Positions 28,770 through 37,958 are shown, numbered from the stretch's first letter. The stretch is 64,000 nt of DNA from Elizabethkingia meningoseptica_A (GCF_045762675.1 NZ_JBJDLK010000003.1:310001-374000); one strand, 5' to 3'. Translations and numbers: made by a program. Notes: generated by a model from the sequence alone, not told the origin.

Positions 28770-28802
28770 AAAGAGACTGTAAGTTACGGTCTCTTTTTCT
28801 TT
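28770..28802 (+). terminator. Terminator after the DUF4349 gene
   Basis: AAAGAGACTGTAA pairs with TTACGGTCTCTTT (one wobble) and is followed by TTCTTTC. Confidence 0.8.
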
Positions 28803-28849
28803 CACAATCTATTCATATTCAAAAAGGTAAAAAATCCAATACGATTACG

Positions 28850-28857
28850 TAAATTTG
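28850..28857 (+). promoter_or_regulatory. -7 promoter element of pgi
   Basis: TAAATTTG matches TAnnTTTG perfectly, 21 nt before the chosen pgi ATG at 28879. It overlaps the upstream-extended frame, which supports the later start. Confidence 0.5.
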
Positions 28858-28878
28858 CATCTTAAAAAGATTACGAAA

Positions 28879-30522
28879 ATGTCCTTACACACAATTAATC
28901 CAACAGAAACCAAAACCTGGGCACAGCTAAAAGAACATTTCGCACAAACAGATTTCGATCTGAAGAATCTATTCCAAGAGGATATGAACAGATTTTCGGA
29001 ATTTTCAGTTCAGAAGGGAGACCTGCTTTTTGATTTTTCCAAAAACCTTATTAATAAAGAAACACTTCAGCTTCTTTTAAACCTGGCAGAAGAAAGCCAG
29101 CTGAAAGATGCCATTGAAAAAATGTTTATCGGAGATTTTATCAACCAAACCGAAAACAGAGCCGTACTTCATACAGCGCTAAGGAATTTCGGAGAAGATA
29201 AAGTTACAGTTAACGGTAAAAATATTGATGAAGATATACAGCGTGTTCTTCAACAGATGAAAGTATTCTCAGAGAAAGTAATTTCCGGAGAACATAAAGG
29301 ATTTTCAGGTAAAGAAATCACCGATGTCGTAAATATCGGAATCGGAGGTTCTGATCTGGGTCCTGTAATGGTATGCAGCGCTCTCAAGCATTATAAAACA
29401 AGACTACATGTACATTTTGTTTCCAATGTAGATGGAAATCATATTGCAGAAGTTATAAAGAACCTTAATCCGGAAACAACACTTTTCATTGTTGCTTCAA
29501 AAACCTTCACAACGCAGGAAACCATGACCAATGCACTTTCTGCTAAAGAATGGTTCCTGAAGGCAGGAAAGGAAGAAGATGTCGCAAAACATTTCGTTGC
29601 CCTTTCAACCAATATTGAGGCTGTAAAAAGCTTTGGTATTGCAGAAGAAAACATCTTTGAATTCTGGGACTGGGTAGGCGGAAGATATTCATTGTGGAGT
29701 GCGATCGGATTAAGCATTGTTTTAGCCGTAGGATATGACAATTTTGAAAAACTACTTCGCGGTGCACAGGATACAGATAAACATTTCAGAAATACTGAAT
29801 TCAGCCATAATATTCCGGTGTTAATGGCCCTTTTAGGAATATGGTATCGTAATTTCTTCGACGCCGGTTCTTACGCGATTCTTCCATACAGTCAATATCT
29901 GGACAGATTTGCAGCTTATCTTCAACAGGGAGATATGGAAAGTAATGGTAAATCTGTAGACAGAAACGGAGAATTTGTAGACTATGAAACAGGTCCTATT
30001 ATCTGGGGAGAACCGGGAACTAATGGTCAGCATGCATTCTACCAGCTAATCCATCAGGGAACTGAGCTTATCCCTGCAGATTTTATTGCTTATGCTAAAG
30101 CCAACAATAACCTGAGCGACCACCAGGATAAACTGATGTCCAACTTTTTTGCACAAACAGAGGCGTTGGCGTTTGGAAAAACAAAAGAAGAAGTTATTAC
30201 TGAATTAAAAGCTTCAGGTAAAAATGAAGAGGAAATAACATTCCTGACGAATTTTAAAACATTCACAGGAAACACCCCTACGAATTCATTTATTTTCGAA
30301 GAACTGACACCATTCAGCTTAGGCCAGCTTATCGCATTCTATGAGCACAAGATATTTGTTCAGGGAGTAATATGGAATATTTTCAGCTTCGATCAGTGGG
30401 GTGTGGAATTAGGAAAAGCGTTGGCCAACAAGATCCTTCCGGAATTAGAGAACAATGCAGAAATTACTTCTCACGACAGCTCTACCAACGGATTGATTAA
30501 TTTTTATAAAAAATATAAATAA
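28879..30522 (+). CDS. pgi: Glucose-6-phosphate isomerase
   Basis: A 547-aa glycolytic enzyme that interconverts glucose-6-phosphate and fructose-6-phosphate. Seen: the sugar-phosphate binding motif VNIGIGGSDLGP, the conserved segment EFWDWVGGRYSLWSAIG, GTNGQHAFYQLIHQGT and the C-terminal SFDQWGVELGK signature with the catalytic lysine. The frame opens 8 codons earlier (28855), but that start would overlap the -7 element, so MSLHTINPTE is preferred. Length is normal for the family. Confidence 0.97.
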   Translation: MSLHTINPTETKTWAQLKEHFAQTDFDLKNLFQEDMNRFSEFSVQKGDLLFDFSKNLINKETLQLLLNLAEESQLKDAIEKMFIGDFINQTENRAVLHTALRNFGEDKVTVNGKNIDEDIQRVLQQMKVFSEKVISGEHKGFSGKEITDVVNIGIGGSDLGPVMVCSALKHYKTRLHVHFVSNVDGNHIAEVIKNLNPETTLFIVASKTFTTQETMTNALSAKEWFLKAGKEEDVAKHFVALSTNIEAVKSFGIAEENIFEFWDWVGGRYSLWSAIGLSIVLAVGYDNFEKLLRGAQDTDKHFRNTEFSHNIPVLMALLGIWYRNFFDAGSYAILPYSQYLDRFAAYLQQGDMESNGKSVDRNGEFVDYETGPIIWGEPGTNGQHAFYQLIHQGTELIPADFIAYAKANNNLSDHQDKLMSNFFAQTEALAFGKTKEEVITELKASGKNEEEITFLTNFKTFTGNTPTNSFIFEELTPFSLGQLIAFYEHKIFVQGVIWNIFSFDQWGVELGKALANKILPELENNAEITSHDSSTNGLINFYKKYK

Positions 30523-30548
30523 TGTAAATTTGAGGAAAAAGTGAAACG

Positions 30549-30776
30549 ATGAGCGAATTAATAATACGACCAAAAGATGCTTCAGAGTTGAATCTCTTGG
30601 AAAATTTGCTGACAAAGATGAAAATTCCTTTTGAGATTAACGAAGATATTAATGAAGACTTTATCCTAACTAAGGACATGAAGGAACTACTGGATGAAAG
30701 GTTAAAAGAAGATGAAAAAACTTTTACAGATGCTTTTGAATCTCTAAAGAATCTTTCAGAAAAGCATGGCCTTTAA
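30549..30776 (+). CDS. Antitoxin-like small acidic protein
   Basis: A 75-aa acidic protein (MSELIIRPKDASELNLL...) with a short N-terminal strand and a helical C-terminus. Size, charge, position and an 11-nt overlap with a downstream ParE/RelE-like frame fit an antitoxin. Similar small proteins (DUF2683-like) pair with ParE-type toxins in Flavobacteriia. The partner toxin here is broken, so this may be an orphan antitoxin. Confidence 0.7.
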   Translation: MSELIIRPKDASELNLLENLLTKMKIPFEINEDINEDFILTKDMKELLDERLKEDEKTFTDAFESLKNLSEKHGL

Positions 30777-31040
30777 AGTTGTTATTTCCCGCAATGCAGA
30801 AACAGAAATTAGTATTGCTTATGATTATTATGCCCGTTTTTCCAAATCGCCCGTAATGTCTTTTAGAAAACAACTAATCTATTCGTATAAAAAGATTCAG
30901 AAAAATCATTTTTTTGAAATAAGGTATTTAGACATAAGAGCTTTACCTATCCGAAAATATTCAGAGTTAATGAATTAACTAAAACAGTTTATATCCTCTC
31001 CGTTTTCTGCACGCATCAGAATCCTGAGAAATATCCATAA
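30766..31040 (+). pseudogene. ParE/RelE-type toxin, frameshifted remnant
   Basis: The first frame (30766 to about 30964) encodes a toxin-like MAFKVVISRNAETEISIAYDYY...FFEIRYLDIRALPIRKY and then stops at 30978 after an out-of-family SELMN tail. In the next frame, from about 30966, the expected C-terminus resumes: VNELTKTVYIL, then SVFCTHQNPEKYP and a stop at 31038-31040. About eight residues of the central strand appear deleted, with a frame change. Intact family members are about 95-100 aa. The deletion probably inactivates the toxin. Confidence 0.7.
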
Positions 31041-31067
31041 AATCTAAATAAAAGTAAAAGAAAGAAA

Positions 31068-31952
31068 ATGGCACAAATCCTTGACGGACTAAAAGTTTCC
31101 AAAGAAGTAAAACAGGAAATAAAGGAAGAAGTACAAAAAATTCTTGCCAATAAAAGACGTGCACCACACCTGGTTGCAATTCTGGTAGGAAATAACGGTG
31201 CTAGTAAAGCCTATGTAAACAGTAAAGTAAAAGACTGTGAAGAAGTAGGTTTCACCTCTTCATTAATTAAGTTTCCGGCAACAGTTTCTGAAGCAGAATT
31301 ACTGGAGAAAATAGACGAACTGAATAAGTCTAAAAAAATAGACGGTTTTATCGTTCAGCTCCCATTGCCTAAGCAAATTGACCAGGAAAAAATTATCATG
31401 GCAATTGACCCCAGAAAAGACGTGGACGGTTTCCATCCTGAAAACTTTGGTAAAATGGCATTGGAAATGGATACTTTCCTTCCTGCAACACCTTTTGGGA
31501 TTTTAACGCTATTGGAAAGATATAATATTGAAACGAAAGGTAAAGATTGTGTAATTATCGGAAGAAGCCGAATCGTAGGACGCCCTATGAGTATCTTAAT
31601 GGGCCGTAAGGACTTCCCGGGGAACTCTACCGTAACTTTAACACACTCTTACACGAAAGATATTGAAGAGTACACTAAAAAAGCTGATATTGTAATTACT
31701 GCTCTTGGAGATCCTCATTTCCTGAAAGGAGAAATGATTAAAGATGGCGCTGTAATTATCGACGTTGGTATTACAAGGGTAGACGATGATACTGAAAAAG
31801 GCTATCACCTTGCCGGAGATGTGGATTTTGAAAGCTGTGCGAAAAAAGCAAGCTGGATTACTCCTGTTCCCGGAGGTGTGGGACCAATGACCAGAGCAAT
31901 GCTGATGAAAAATACCCTGATTGCCTACAAGACGTCAGTGTATAATGATTAA
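31068..31952 (+). CDS. folD: Bifunctional methylenetetrahydrofolate dehydrogenase/cyclohydrolase
   Basis: A 294-aa enzyme of one-carbon metabolism that oxidises 5,10-methylene-THF with NADP and hydrolyses the product to 10-formyl-THF. Visible: YVNSKVKDCEEVG (catalytic Y and K), the VDGFHPENFGK segment, the Rossmann motif IIGRSRIVGRPM and the C-terminal PVPGGVGPMTRAMLMKNT signature. Length is normal. It is followed after 5 bp by queE. Confidence 0.97.
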   Translation: MAQILDGLKVSKEVKQEIKEEVQKILANKRRAPHLVAILVGNNGASKAYVNSKVKDCEEVGFTSSLIKFPATVSEAELLEKIDELNKSKKIDGFIVQLPLPKQIDQEKIIMAIDPRKDVDGFHPENFGKMALEMDTFLPATPFGILTLLERYNIETKGKDCVIIGRSRIVGRPMSILMGRKDFPGNSTVTLTHSYTKDIEEYTKKADIVITALGDPHFLKGEMIKDGAVIIDVGITRVDDDTEKGYHLAGDVDFESCAKKASWITPVPGGVGPMTRAMLMKNTLIAYKTSVYND

Positions 31953-31957
31953 TTAAA

Positions 31958-32587
31958 ATGAATAAAGAACAAGATATTTTATTAAAAGAAGGTAAAATGC
32001 TCCCTGTAATGGAGCATTTTTACACTTTACAGGGAGAAGGAGCACACACCGGAAAAGCTGCATATTTCATTCGTTTAGGCGGATGTGATGTAGGCTGTCA
32101 CTGGTGCGATGTAAAGGAAAGCTGGAATCCGGACCTTCATCCTTTGATGAATACTGAAGAAATTGCAGAAACTGCAGCAAAATACTGTAAAACAATTGTT
32201 TTAACCGGTGGTGAACCATTGATGTGGAATCTGGAAATACTGACGTCCAAACTAAAAGAACTGGGTTGCACCATCCATATCGAAACTTCAGGAGCTTATC
32301 CAATGAGCGGACACCTGGACTGGATTACCCTTTCTCCAAAGAAAACAGGTCTTCCGCTGGAAGACATTTATCAGAAAGCAAGCGAATTAAAAGTAATTGT
32401 ATTTAACAATCACGATTTTACATTTGCCGAAGAACAATCTGCAAAAGTTTCTGTCGACTGCAAGCGCTATCTTCAGAGTGAGTGGAGCAAAAGAAATGAG
32501 ATGTATCCTAAGATAACAGATTATATCCTGGAGCATCCCGAATGGCAGGCTTCTGTGCAAACTCATAAATATTTAAACATCCCCTAG
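31958..32587 (+). CDS. queE: 7-carboxy-7-deazaguanine synthase
   Basis: A 209-aa radical SAM enzyme in queuosine biosynthesis that converts 6-carboxytetrahydropterin to CDG. Seen: EHFYTLQGEGAHTGKAAYFIRLGGCDVGCHWCD with the CxxxCxxC cluster ligands, then VLTGGEPLMW and HIETSGAYP. Length and order match QueE. Cotranscribed with folD (5-bp gap). Confidence 0.95.
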   Translation: MNKEQDILLKEGKMLPVMEHFYTLQGEGAHTGKAAYFIRLGGCDVGCHWCDVKESWNPDLHPLMNTEEIAETAAKYCKTIVLTGGEPLMWNLEILTSKLKELGCTIHIETSGAYPMSGHLDWITLSPKKTGLPLEDIYQKASELKVIVFNNHDFTFAEEQSAKVSVDCKRYLQSEWSKRNEMYPKITDYILEHPEWQASVQTHKYLNIP

Positions 32588-32678
32588 TCAGAATTTTGAA
32601 GTTGAATACTTCTTTGTCTTTTCAGGTGTACGGGAAGCAAAAAAATATTAATTTAAATAAAAACATTAATTTCGCAGC

Positions 32679-33428
32679 ATGTTAAAACTTTTTGGCTCAA
32701 TCGGCGAATACTTTATGCTTCTGGGAAAGACATTCCAAAAGCCTCAGAAAATGAAGGTTTTTATGAAGCTGTTCATGAGAGAAATTAACGACCTTGGCGT
32801 TAATTCCTTTGGTCTGGTACTCTTCACTTCCATATTTGTGGGAGCAGTAGTAGCTATACAGATGTACAACAACTTCAGCGCTTCATCATTTCCGATTCCG
32901 AATTCATTTATTGGTTATGCTACAAAAGTTGTGCTAATATTAGAATTTTCCCCTACAATTGTCAGTGTAATCCTGGCCGGAAAAGTAGGTTCATATATTG
33001 CATCGAGTATTGGTACTATGCGTGTGACCGAACAGATCGATGCATTGGATATCATGGGGGTAAACTCTCCTAATTTTCTTATTCTGCCTAAAGTGGTTGC
33101 CAGTATTTTATTCAACCCTTTATTAATTGCGATCAGTATTGTTTTTGGTATTGTAGGAGGTTACTGGGCAGGAGAACTTACCGGAAACTGGACCCGCGCA
33201 GAATATATTACCGGAATTCAGATGTATATGCCTACTTATTTTATCTGGTATGCATTCTTTAAAACGGCTGTTTTCGCATTTTTAATTGCAACGATACCGG
33301 CATATTTCGGATATACAGTTAAAGGCGGATCTCTGGAAGTGGGACGCGCAAGTACTCAGGCGGTGGTATGGACAATTGTTTCCATTATTATTGCCAACCT
33401 AATATTAACCCAGTTATTCCTAAGCTAA
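32679..33428 (+). CDS. mlaE: MlaE-type lipid transporter permease
   Basis: A 249-aa inner-membrane permease with about five or six hydrophobic segments and the MlaE signature region GKVGSYIASSIGTMRVTEQIDALDIMG. It forms an ABC complex with MlaF, encoded next with a 1-nt TAATG overlap, and MCE proteins such as the MlaD at 21263-22210. Role: phospholipid traffic between inner and outer membranes. Confidence 0.95.
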   Translation: MLKLFGSIGEYFMLLGKTFQKPQKMKVFMKLFMREINDLGVNSFGLVLFTSIFVGAVVAIQMYNNFSASSFPIPNSFIGYATKVVLILEFSPTIVSVILAGKVGSYIASSIGTMRVTEQIDALDIMGVNSPNFLILPKVVASILFNPLLIAISIVFGIVGGYWAGELTGNWTRAEYITGIQMYMPTYFIWYAFFKTAVFAFLIATIPAYFGYTVKGGSLEVGRASTQAVVWTIVSIIIANLILTQLFLS

Positions 33429-34201
33429 TGATTGAAATAAAAGATTTAAGAAAAAGTTTCGGCGATGTCGAAGTACTAAAAGGAATCTCCACCTCTTTTG
33501 AAGATGGTAAAATCAATTTAGTTATCGGACAGAGTGGTTCCGGGAAAACCGTTTTCCTGAAATGTCTGCTGGGAGTTTATGATCCTTCTTCCGGAATAAT
33601 AGATTTCGACGGAAGAAACTTTGCTCAGATGAACCGTGAAGAAAGACTTAGTCTTCGTTCTGAAATAGGTACCGTTTTCCAGGGCAGTGCACTTTTTGAC
33701 TCTATGACCGTAGAGGAAAATATTATGTTCCCTCTGGATATGTTTACAAATTTAACGTACCGGGATAAGAAAAAAAGGGTTGTTGACGTTATAGGTAGAG
33801 TAAAACTTGAAAACGCCAATAACAAATATCCTTCGGAAATATCCGGAGGAATGCAAAAAAGGGTAGCGATTGCACGTGCGATTGTAAATAATCCGAAATA
33901 CCTGTTCTGTGATGAACCAAATTCCGGATTAGATCCAAGTACTTCAATCGTTATTGATGAGTTGCTGAAAGAAATTACTGAAGAGTATAAAACAACAACC
34001 ATCATTAATACCCACGATATGAACTCGGTAATGACAATCGGAGAAAAGATTGTATACCTGAGAAACGGCCTGAAAGAATGGGAAGGCTCTATGCACAACA
34101 TTCTGACCGCTGAAAATGAACATTTAATTAATTTCGTTTATTCTTCCGCACTGTTTAAAGAGCTGAGAAAAACATTATTAGAAAAAAAGCAAAACCTATA
34201 A
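33428..34201 (+). CDS. mlaF: MlaF-type lipid transporter ATP-binding protein
   Basis: A 257-aa ABC ATPase. Walker A GQSGSGKT, signature ISGGMQKRVAIARA and Walker B YLFCDEPNSGLDP are all visible; the SGGM variant of the signature is common in MlaF. I chose the ATG at 33428 (MIEIKDLRKSFGDVEVLKG), which overlaps the mlaE stop by one base; the frame extends 20 codons upstream within mlaE but without family-like sequence. Confidence 0.95.
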   Translation: MIEIKDLRKSFGDVEVLKGISTSFEDGKINLVIGQSGSGKTVFLKCLLGVYDPSSGIIDFDGRNFAQMNREERLSLRSEIGTVFQGSALFDSMTVEENIMFPLDMFTNLTYRDKKKRVVDVIGRVKLENANNKYPSEISGGMQKRVAIARAIVNNPKYLFCDEPNSGLDPSTSIVIDELLKEITEEYKTTTIINTHDMNSVMTIGEKIVYLRNGLKEWEGSMHNILTAENEHLINFVYSSALFKELRKTLLEKKQNL

Positions 34202-34204
34202 ATT

Positions 34205-34873
34205 ATGAATTCAAAGATTCAATCAAACCCGAGTGCCAATAAAAGCTCGGTGATTAAAAAACTCTTCATTCCATTAATGCTAGGCGTAGCAGCCTTTGCT
34301 CATGCACAGGTAAGCCTTGGTGTAAGAGCCAATGCATTGTTCAACACTTCTTCTTCAAGATGGAGCGATATCAGCAGTACAGCAAAAGATGCTATTTCTA
34401 ACCCTAAGGATGTTGCTGGTTTCAACATAGGTCTTTCTGCAAAGATCAAGCTACCGGTTATCTTTATTATGCCGGAGATTTACTACACGAACTTCAAGAG
34501 TAAAGCAACATACAAAGATCAGATTGACGGAAGTAGTGTAGAACTTTCTGCTAAAAGTAACAGATTAGATATTCCGGTAATGGTAGGTATGGATGTTATA
34601 GGCCCGTTAAGCGTATTCACAGGTCCTGTATTCTCTACAAACCTTTCAAACAATGACACGTTTAAGAACTTTAAAGAAGATTCTTCTAAAAACTTTTCAG
34701 TAGGTTACCAGTTTGGTGCGAATGTGAAGTTCTCTAAGCTTATTGTAAATGCCCGTTATGAAGGTTCTTTCTCTAAAGACCAGCGTAAATTTGTGAACAG
34801 CGTTACAGGCAGTGAAGTAAATTACGATAACAGACCAAGCTTCTTTATGATAGGTCTTGGTTATCAGTTCTAA
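34205..34873 (+). CDS. Outer-membrane beta-barrel protein (porin-like family)
   Basis: A 222-aa exported protein with a signal peptide cleaved near AHAQ (residue 35) after an unusually long polar N-terminus. Alternating strands follow and the C-terminus is GLGYQF with a terminal Phe, the signal for outer-membrane insertion. This fits the Bacteroidota outer membrane beta-barrel domain (PF13568 type). It follows mlaF by 3 bp, so it may be coexpressed with the Mla lipid transporter; a functional link is inference. Confidence 0.82.
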   Translation: MNSKIQSNPSANKSSVIKKLFIPLMLGVAAFAHAQVSLGVRANALFNTSSSRWSDISSTAKDAISNPKDVAGFNIGLSAKIKLPVIFIMPEIYYTNFKSKATYKDQIDGSSVELSAKSNRLDIPVMVGMDVIGPLSVFTGPVFSTNLSNNDTFKNFKEDSSKNFSVGYQFGANVKFSKLIVNARYEGSFSKDQRKFVNSVTGSEVNYDNRPSFFMIGLGYQF

Positions 34874-34896
34874 GACTGATTAAAATAATCAAAATA

Positions 34897-34925
34897 AAAG
34901 CCGGAGTGTTAAACATTCCGGCTTT
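34897..34925. terminator. Bidirectional terminator
   Basis: AAAGCCGGAGTGTT pairs with AACATTCCGGCTTT (one wobble) between the plus-strand beta-barrel gene and the convergent minus-strand gene, overlapping the end of the latter. Confidence 0.75.
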
Positions 34926-35208
34926 GTTCTTCTTGTTGCTGTGCAGCAACATCCTGCATCAGTTGAGCCTGTTTCTTTTCAAGCTCTTCTTTTTCTTTCT
35001 GCAATTGCTTAAACTGACGTACTTTATTTTCTTGTTTTACTGCCGATCCTTTACTTACATAGCCTACAATGCCGCCGAAAATTAATCCGACACCAATGCC
35101 GCACAACGCGCCATATACTACACGCAGGTCAAGCGCCATATTATTCAGGTAGAATAACACGACACCAATAGCCAGCAATATAACTCCTACAAACGTTAAA
35201 TTTTTCAT
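34909..35208 (-). CDS. Small membrane protein with coiled-coil tail
   Basis: A 99-aa protein starting MKNLTFVGVILLAIGVVLFY, with two membrane spans (about 3-20 and 29-53, the second glycine-rich) and a C-terminal Q/E/K-rich coiled coil (about 65-95). I chose the ATG at 35208; the frame runs 21 codons further upstream but that part is not protein-like. Function unknown. Confidence 0.7.
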   Translation of the reverse strand: MKNLTFVGVILLAIGVVLFYLNNMALDLRVVYGALCGIGVGLIFGGIVGYVSKGSAVKQENKVRQFKQLQKEKEELEKKQAQLMQDVAAQQQEEQSRNV

Positions 35209-35274
35209 ATTATGTGATTTTATAATATTTAAATATATAAATTTTGGAAAGAACTTATCGTTCTGTACCATTAT

Positions 35275-36078
35275 TTATTTTCCTCCGGCAGCTCTGTAAT
35301 ATTCCAAAGCTTTAGGCATCATAGCTTCCAATGCAGCTTTTCTGTTAGCAGGATTAGGGTGGGTAGACAGGAAAGCCGGTGTTCCGGAACCTCCTCCTGA
35401 AGCATCCTGCATTCTCTGCCAGAATGCCGGTGCAGTTCTCGGATCATATCCCGCCATAGCCATCAGGTATAGCCCCATTTGGTCTGCTTCTGATTCTTGC
35501 TTTCTTCCATATGCCAATAAACCTACCTGTGCCCCTACCGGGTATAACTGCTGAAAAATGCTCGCCATTTGTCCGTTACTTATAGATGCTCCTACCAGCT
35601 GACCTCCATATTGTGCAAGCGTTGCCTGCGAAATTCTTTCATTTCCGTGTCCCGCAAGGGCGTGGGATATCTCGTGCCCCATTACTACAGCTAAACCGGC
35701 ATCATCTTTCGTTACCGGTAAAATTCCTGTATATACGGCAACTTTACCCCCCGGCATACACCATGCGTTCAGCTGTTTATCCTGAATAAGATTAAATTCC
35801 CATTGGTAATTTGCCAGATCCTGTTCTCTACCGATACTCCTGTAATACATTCTTACGGCATTCGCAATACGCTGTCCTACCGCTTTTACTCTGTTTGCGT
35901 CCGCTCCGGTAACTACTTTAGACTTGGATAATGTTGTTTTATACTCCTGAAAAGAAGTTGCATTGATCTGATTCGTATCTGCAATCTGTATAGACTGTCT
36001 TCCTGTAATAGGATTTGTAACACAACCCGTTAAGGTCGCTGCCATTGCTGTTATACCTATAATGCCCGATAATTTCAT
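35275..36078 (-). CDS. M48 family metallopeptidase lipoprotein
   Basis: A 267-aa lipoprotein (lipobox TLTGC, Cys19). A zinc peptidase domain carries GHEISHALAGHG (H135, E136, H139) and a downstream ESEAD glutamate as the third ligand. It resembles E. coli LoiP (YggG) and BepA-type periplasmic proteases that monitor outer-membrane protein quality. Length is normal for LoiP-like proteins, without the TPR extension of BepA. Confidence 0.9.
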   Translation of the reverse strand: MKLSGIIGITAMAATLTGCVTNPITGRQSIQIADTNQINATSFQEYKTTLSKSKVVTGADANRVKAVGQRIANAVRMYYRSIGREQDLANYQWEFNLIQDKQLNAWCMPGGKVAVYTGILPVTKDDAGLAVVMGHEISHALAGHGNERISQATLAQYGGQLVGASISNGQMASIFQQLYPVGAQVGLLAYGRKQESEADQMGLYLMAMAGYDPRTAPAFWQRMQDASGGGSGTPAFLSTHPNPANRKAALEAMMPKALEYYRAAGGK

Positions 36079-36241
36079 AGAAGTAATTTTATAGTGGGTT
36101 CAAAAAAACAAATTCTATTCCAAAAATAAAAATCAATTCAATAAATAATTACGTAATTTTATTACGAAAAACTGAATCAATATATTATTTGGTATAAATT
36201 TAGTATTTTAATAAATAATGATTCTTTAAATTCTAAAAAAA

Positions 36242-36790
36242 ATGAAAAAGCGCGCATATATTTACGCATTGATGGTGGCTGTAAGTACATTTATTGTTTC
36301 TTGTGCCTCCTCCAGCAAACCTGCAGACATGGCTAAAGCAAATGAAGTTGCTGCCTTGGTAAACCAGGACACTTATACTTTTATGGCCACAAGAGCCTAT
36401 CCAATGGATCAGACAACTCTTAATGTAATGAGTGCCATGCGCCCTGCAGGCGGAGCATTCAGATTGTTAGACCTCAGCTATGGTTACGGTTTCAAATTGC
36501 ATCCAAATGAATTAAATGTTGATCTTCCTTATTTCGGAAGGGTGTTTACACCGAGTTTTGATACTTCTAAAAACGGATTGAAATTTAATTCTAAAAATTT
36601 CAACATTACCAAAAAACAAGACAAGAAGAAAGTTTCCTATACCATAAGAATAAATGATGTACAAGGTGTTCAGGCTTTGTATATGGATGTCTATAATAAT
36701 GGTAAAGCATTTTTATCTGTGAATGCAAACGACAGACAGCCTATAAGCTATGACGGCTATATTCAGTCAACAAAAAAAGATGACAAATAA
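36242..36790 (+). CDS. DUF4251 domain lipoprotein
   Basis: A 182-aa lipoprotein (lipobox IVSC, Cys21) with a polar N-terminal segment and a beta-rich DUF4251-type domain (about 45-175; features include YPMDQTT, DLSYGYGFKLHPNELNVDLPYFGR). Widely found in Bacteroidota, function unknown. Divergent from the M48 lipoprotein gene with a 163-bp AT-rich spacer. Confidence 0.85.
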   Translation: MKKRAYIYALMVAVSTFIVSCASSSKPADMAKANEVAALVNQDTYTFMATRAYPMDQTTLNVMSAMRPAGGAFRLLDLSYGYGFKLHPNELNVDLPYFGRVFTPSFDTSKNGLKFNSKNFNITKKQDKKKVSYTIRINDVQGVQALYMDVYNNGKAFLSVNANDRQPISYDGYIQSTKKDDK

Positions 36791-36821
36791 ACTTTACTAC
36801 AGTTTTTTTACATAAAAAAAT

Positions 36822-36850
36822 AAGCTTTCGGATTTCCGGAAGCTTTTTTA
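36822..36850 (+). terminator. Terminator after the DUF4251 gene
   Basis: AAGCTTTCGGA pairs with TCCGGAAGCTT (one wobble) and is followed by TTTTTATTG. Confidence 0.75.
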
Positions 36851-37054
36851 TTGTACAATACTTCATATTACAGCCGGGTTTATGACCGGAATCAGAATGT
36901 CATTTTGTAAAACACTTGTACAAAATAAATATCATACTGAATTTCTGATAGTTATATTTTTCAAAACATATACATTTTATTTTCAAAGGAAAATTTCAAG
37001 GTGGTTCTAATTTTACTTCAACAATAAAACAGACAACCTATAAAATCTAAACCT

Positions 37055-37954
37055 ATGAAAAAGAGTATTCTTATATTAATCGCTGCATTCAGCATTATAG
37101 CATGTAAAAAAACGGAAGCATCCTCTTCCTATGGAGAGCCTTCCGGTTCAGATTCTGCAATGGTATCTAAGGATACCCTGAAACCTGTTCACACACCAAA
37201 TGTACAGGTAACTACTGCGGTGATTGAAAAAATAGATTCTCTGAAAGAAGAGAAAAAATTACTGACTGAGAAAGTGGCTAAAGAGATAGATTCAACATCT
37301 AAAGCTTTAATTGTTTCTGAAATAAAAACAACACAGAAGAAAATTGATTCTATCAAAAGCAAGGTCATTACTGCTGTAAATAAGTCTAAAGTTGTACCTA
37401 AAGTGATCAGAGAAACCAAGGTTATCTATAAAGAAGCTCCCAAGACCGAAACAAAAGAGCCTGTTGTTACATCTTCTAAAAAAGGAACTCTGGATATTAA
37501 TGTAGATGATATGGAAACGGCAAGAGCGGCTACAAAACAACAGATCGCTAAATATGACGGAGTTATAAAGACAGAACAGATATCTGAAAACTCTGACGCT
37601 AAAACCAATTATCTGAAAGTTCGCATTCCTTCAGAAAAATCAGATTATCTTATTGAAGATCTTGGAAGATATGTAGGGACAATTGCTTACCGTAATATTG
37701 AGATTATCGGACAGGAAAATTCCAAAAATACAGTATGTGATCTGGAAATAACACTGACATCTGATTCTGAGAAAGCTTTTGTTGCTGCGGCACCGGAATC
37801 ATTTGGTGGAAAAATGACAGCTGCCTTTTCCAGCGGATGGAATGTGATACAGGAAATTTTCTTATTCATTCTTCCATTCTGGCCGGCATTTCTAATTGGT
37901 GGTGGTATTTTCTACTATTTCAAAAAGAAAAAAAACGCAGAACATAATGCATAA
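37055..37954 (+). CDS. DUF4349 domain lipoprotein with coiled coil
   Basis: A 299-aa lipoprotein (lipobox SIIAC, Cys17). A long Lys/Ser/Thr-rich coiled-coil stretch (about 55-130) precedes a DUF4349-type domain (about 145-235: GTLDINVDDMETARAAT ... YLKVRIPSEKSDYLIEDLG) and a C-terminal membrane span (about 267-290) with a basic tail. The architecture parallels the gene at 27835-28764, indicating paralogy. Like that protein it would be held at both ends. Function unknown. Confidence 0.82.
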   Translation: MKKSILILIAAFSIIACKKTEASSSYGEPSGSDSAMVSKDTLKPVHTPNVQVTTAVIEKIDSLKEEKKLLTEKVAKEIDSTSKALIVSEIKTTQKKIDSIKSKVITAVNKSKVVPKVIRETKVIYKEAPKTETKEPVVTSSKKGTLDINVDDMETARAATKQQIAKYDGVIKTEQISENSDAKTNYLKVRIPSEKSDYLIEDLGRYVGTIAYRNIEIIGQENSKNTVCDLEITLTSDSEKAFVAAAPESFGGKMTAAFSSGWNVIQEIFLFILPFWPAFLIGGGIFYYFKKKKNAEHNA

Positions 37955-37958
37955 AAGA

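Noticed and set aside
33625..34101. 158-aa minus-strand frame
   Set aside because: Antisense shadow of mlaF with no independent support.
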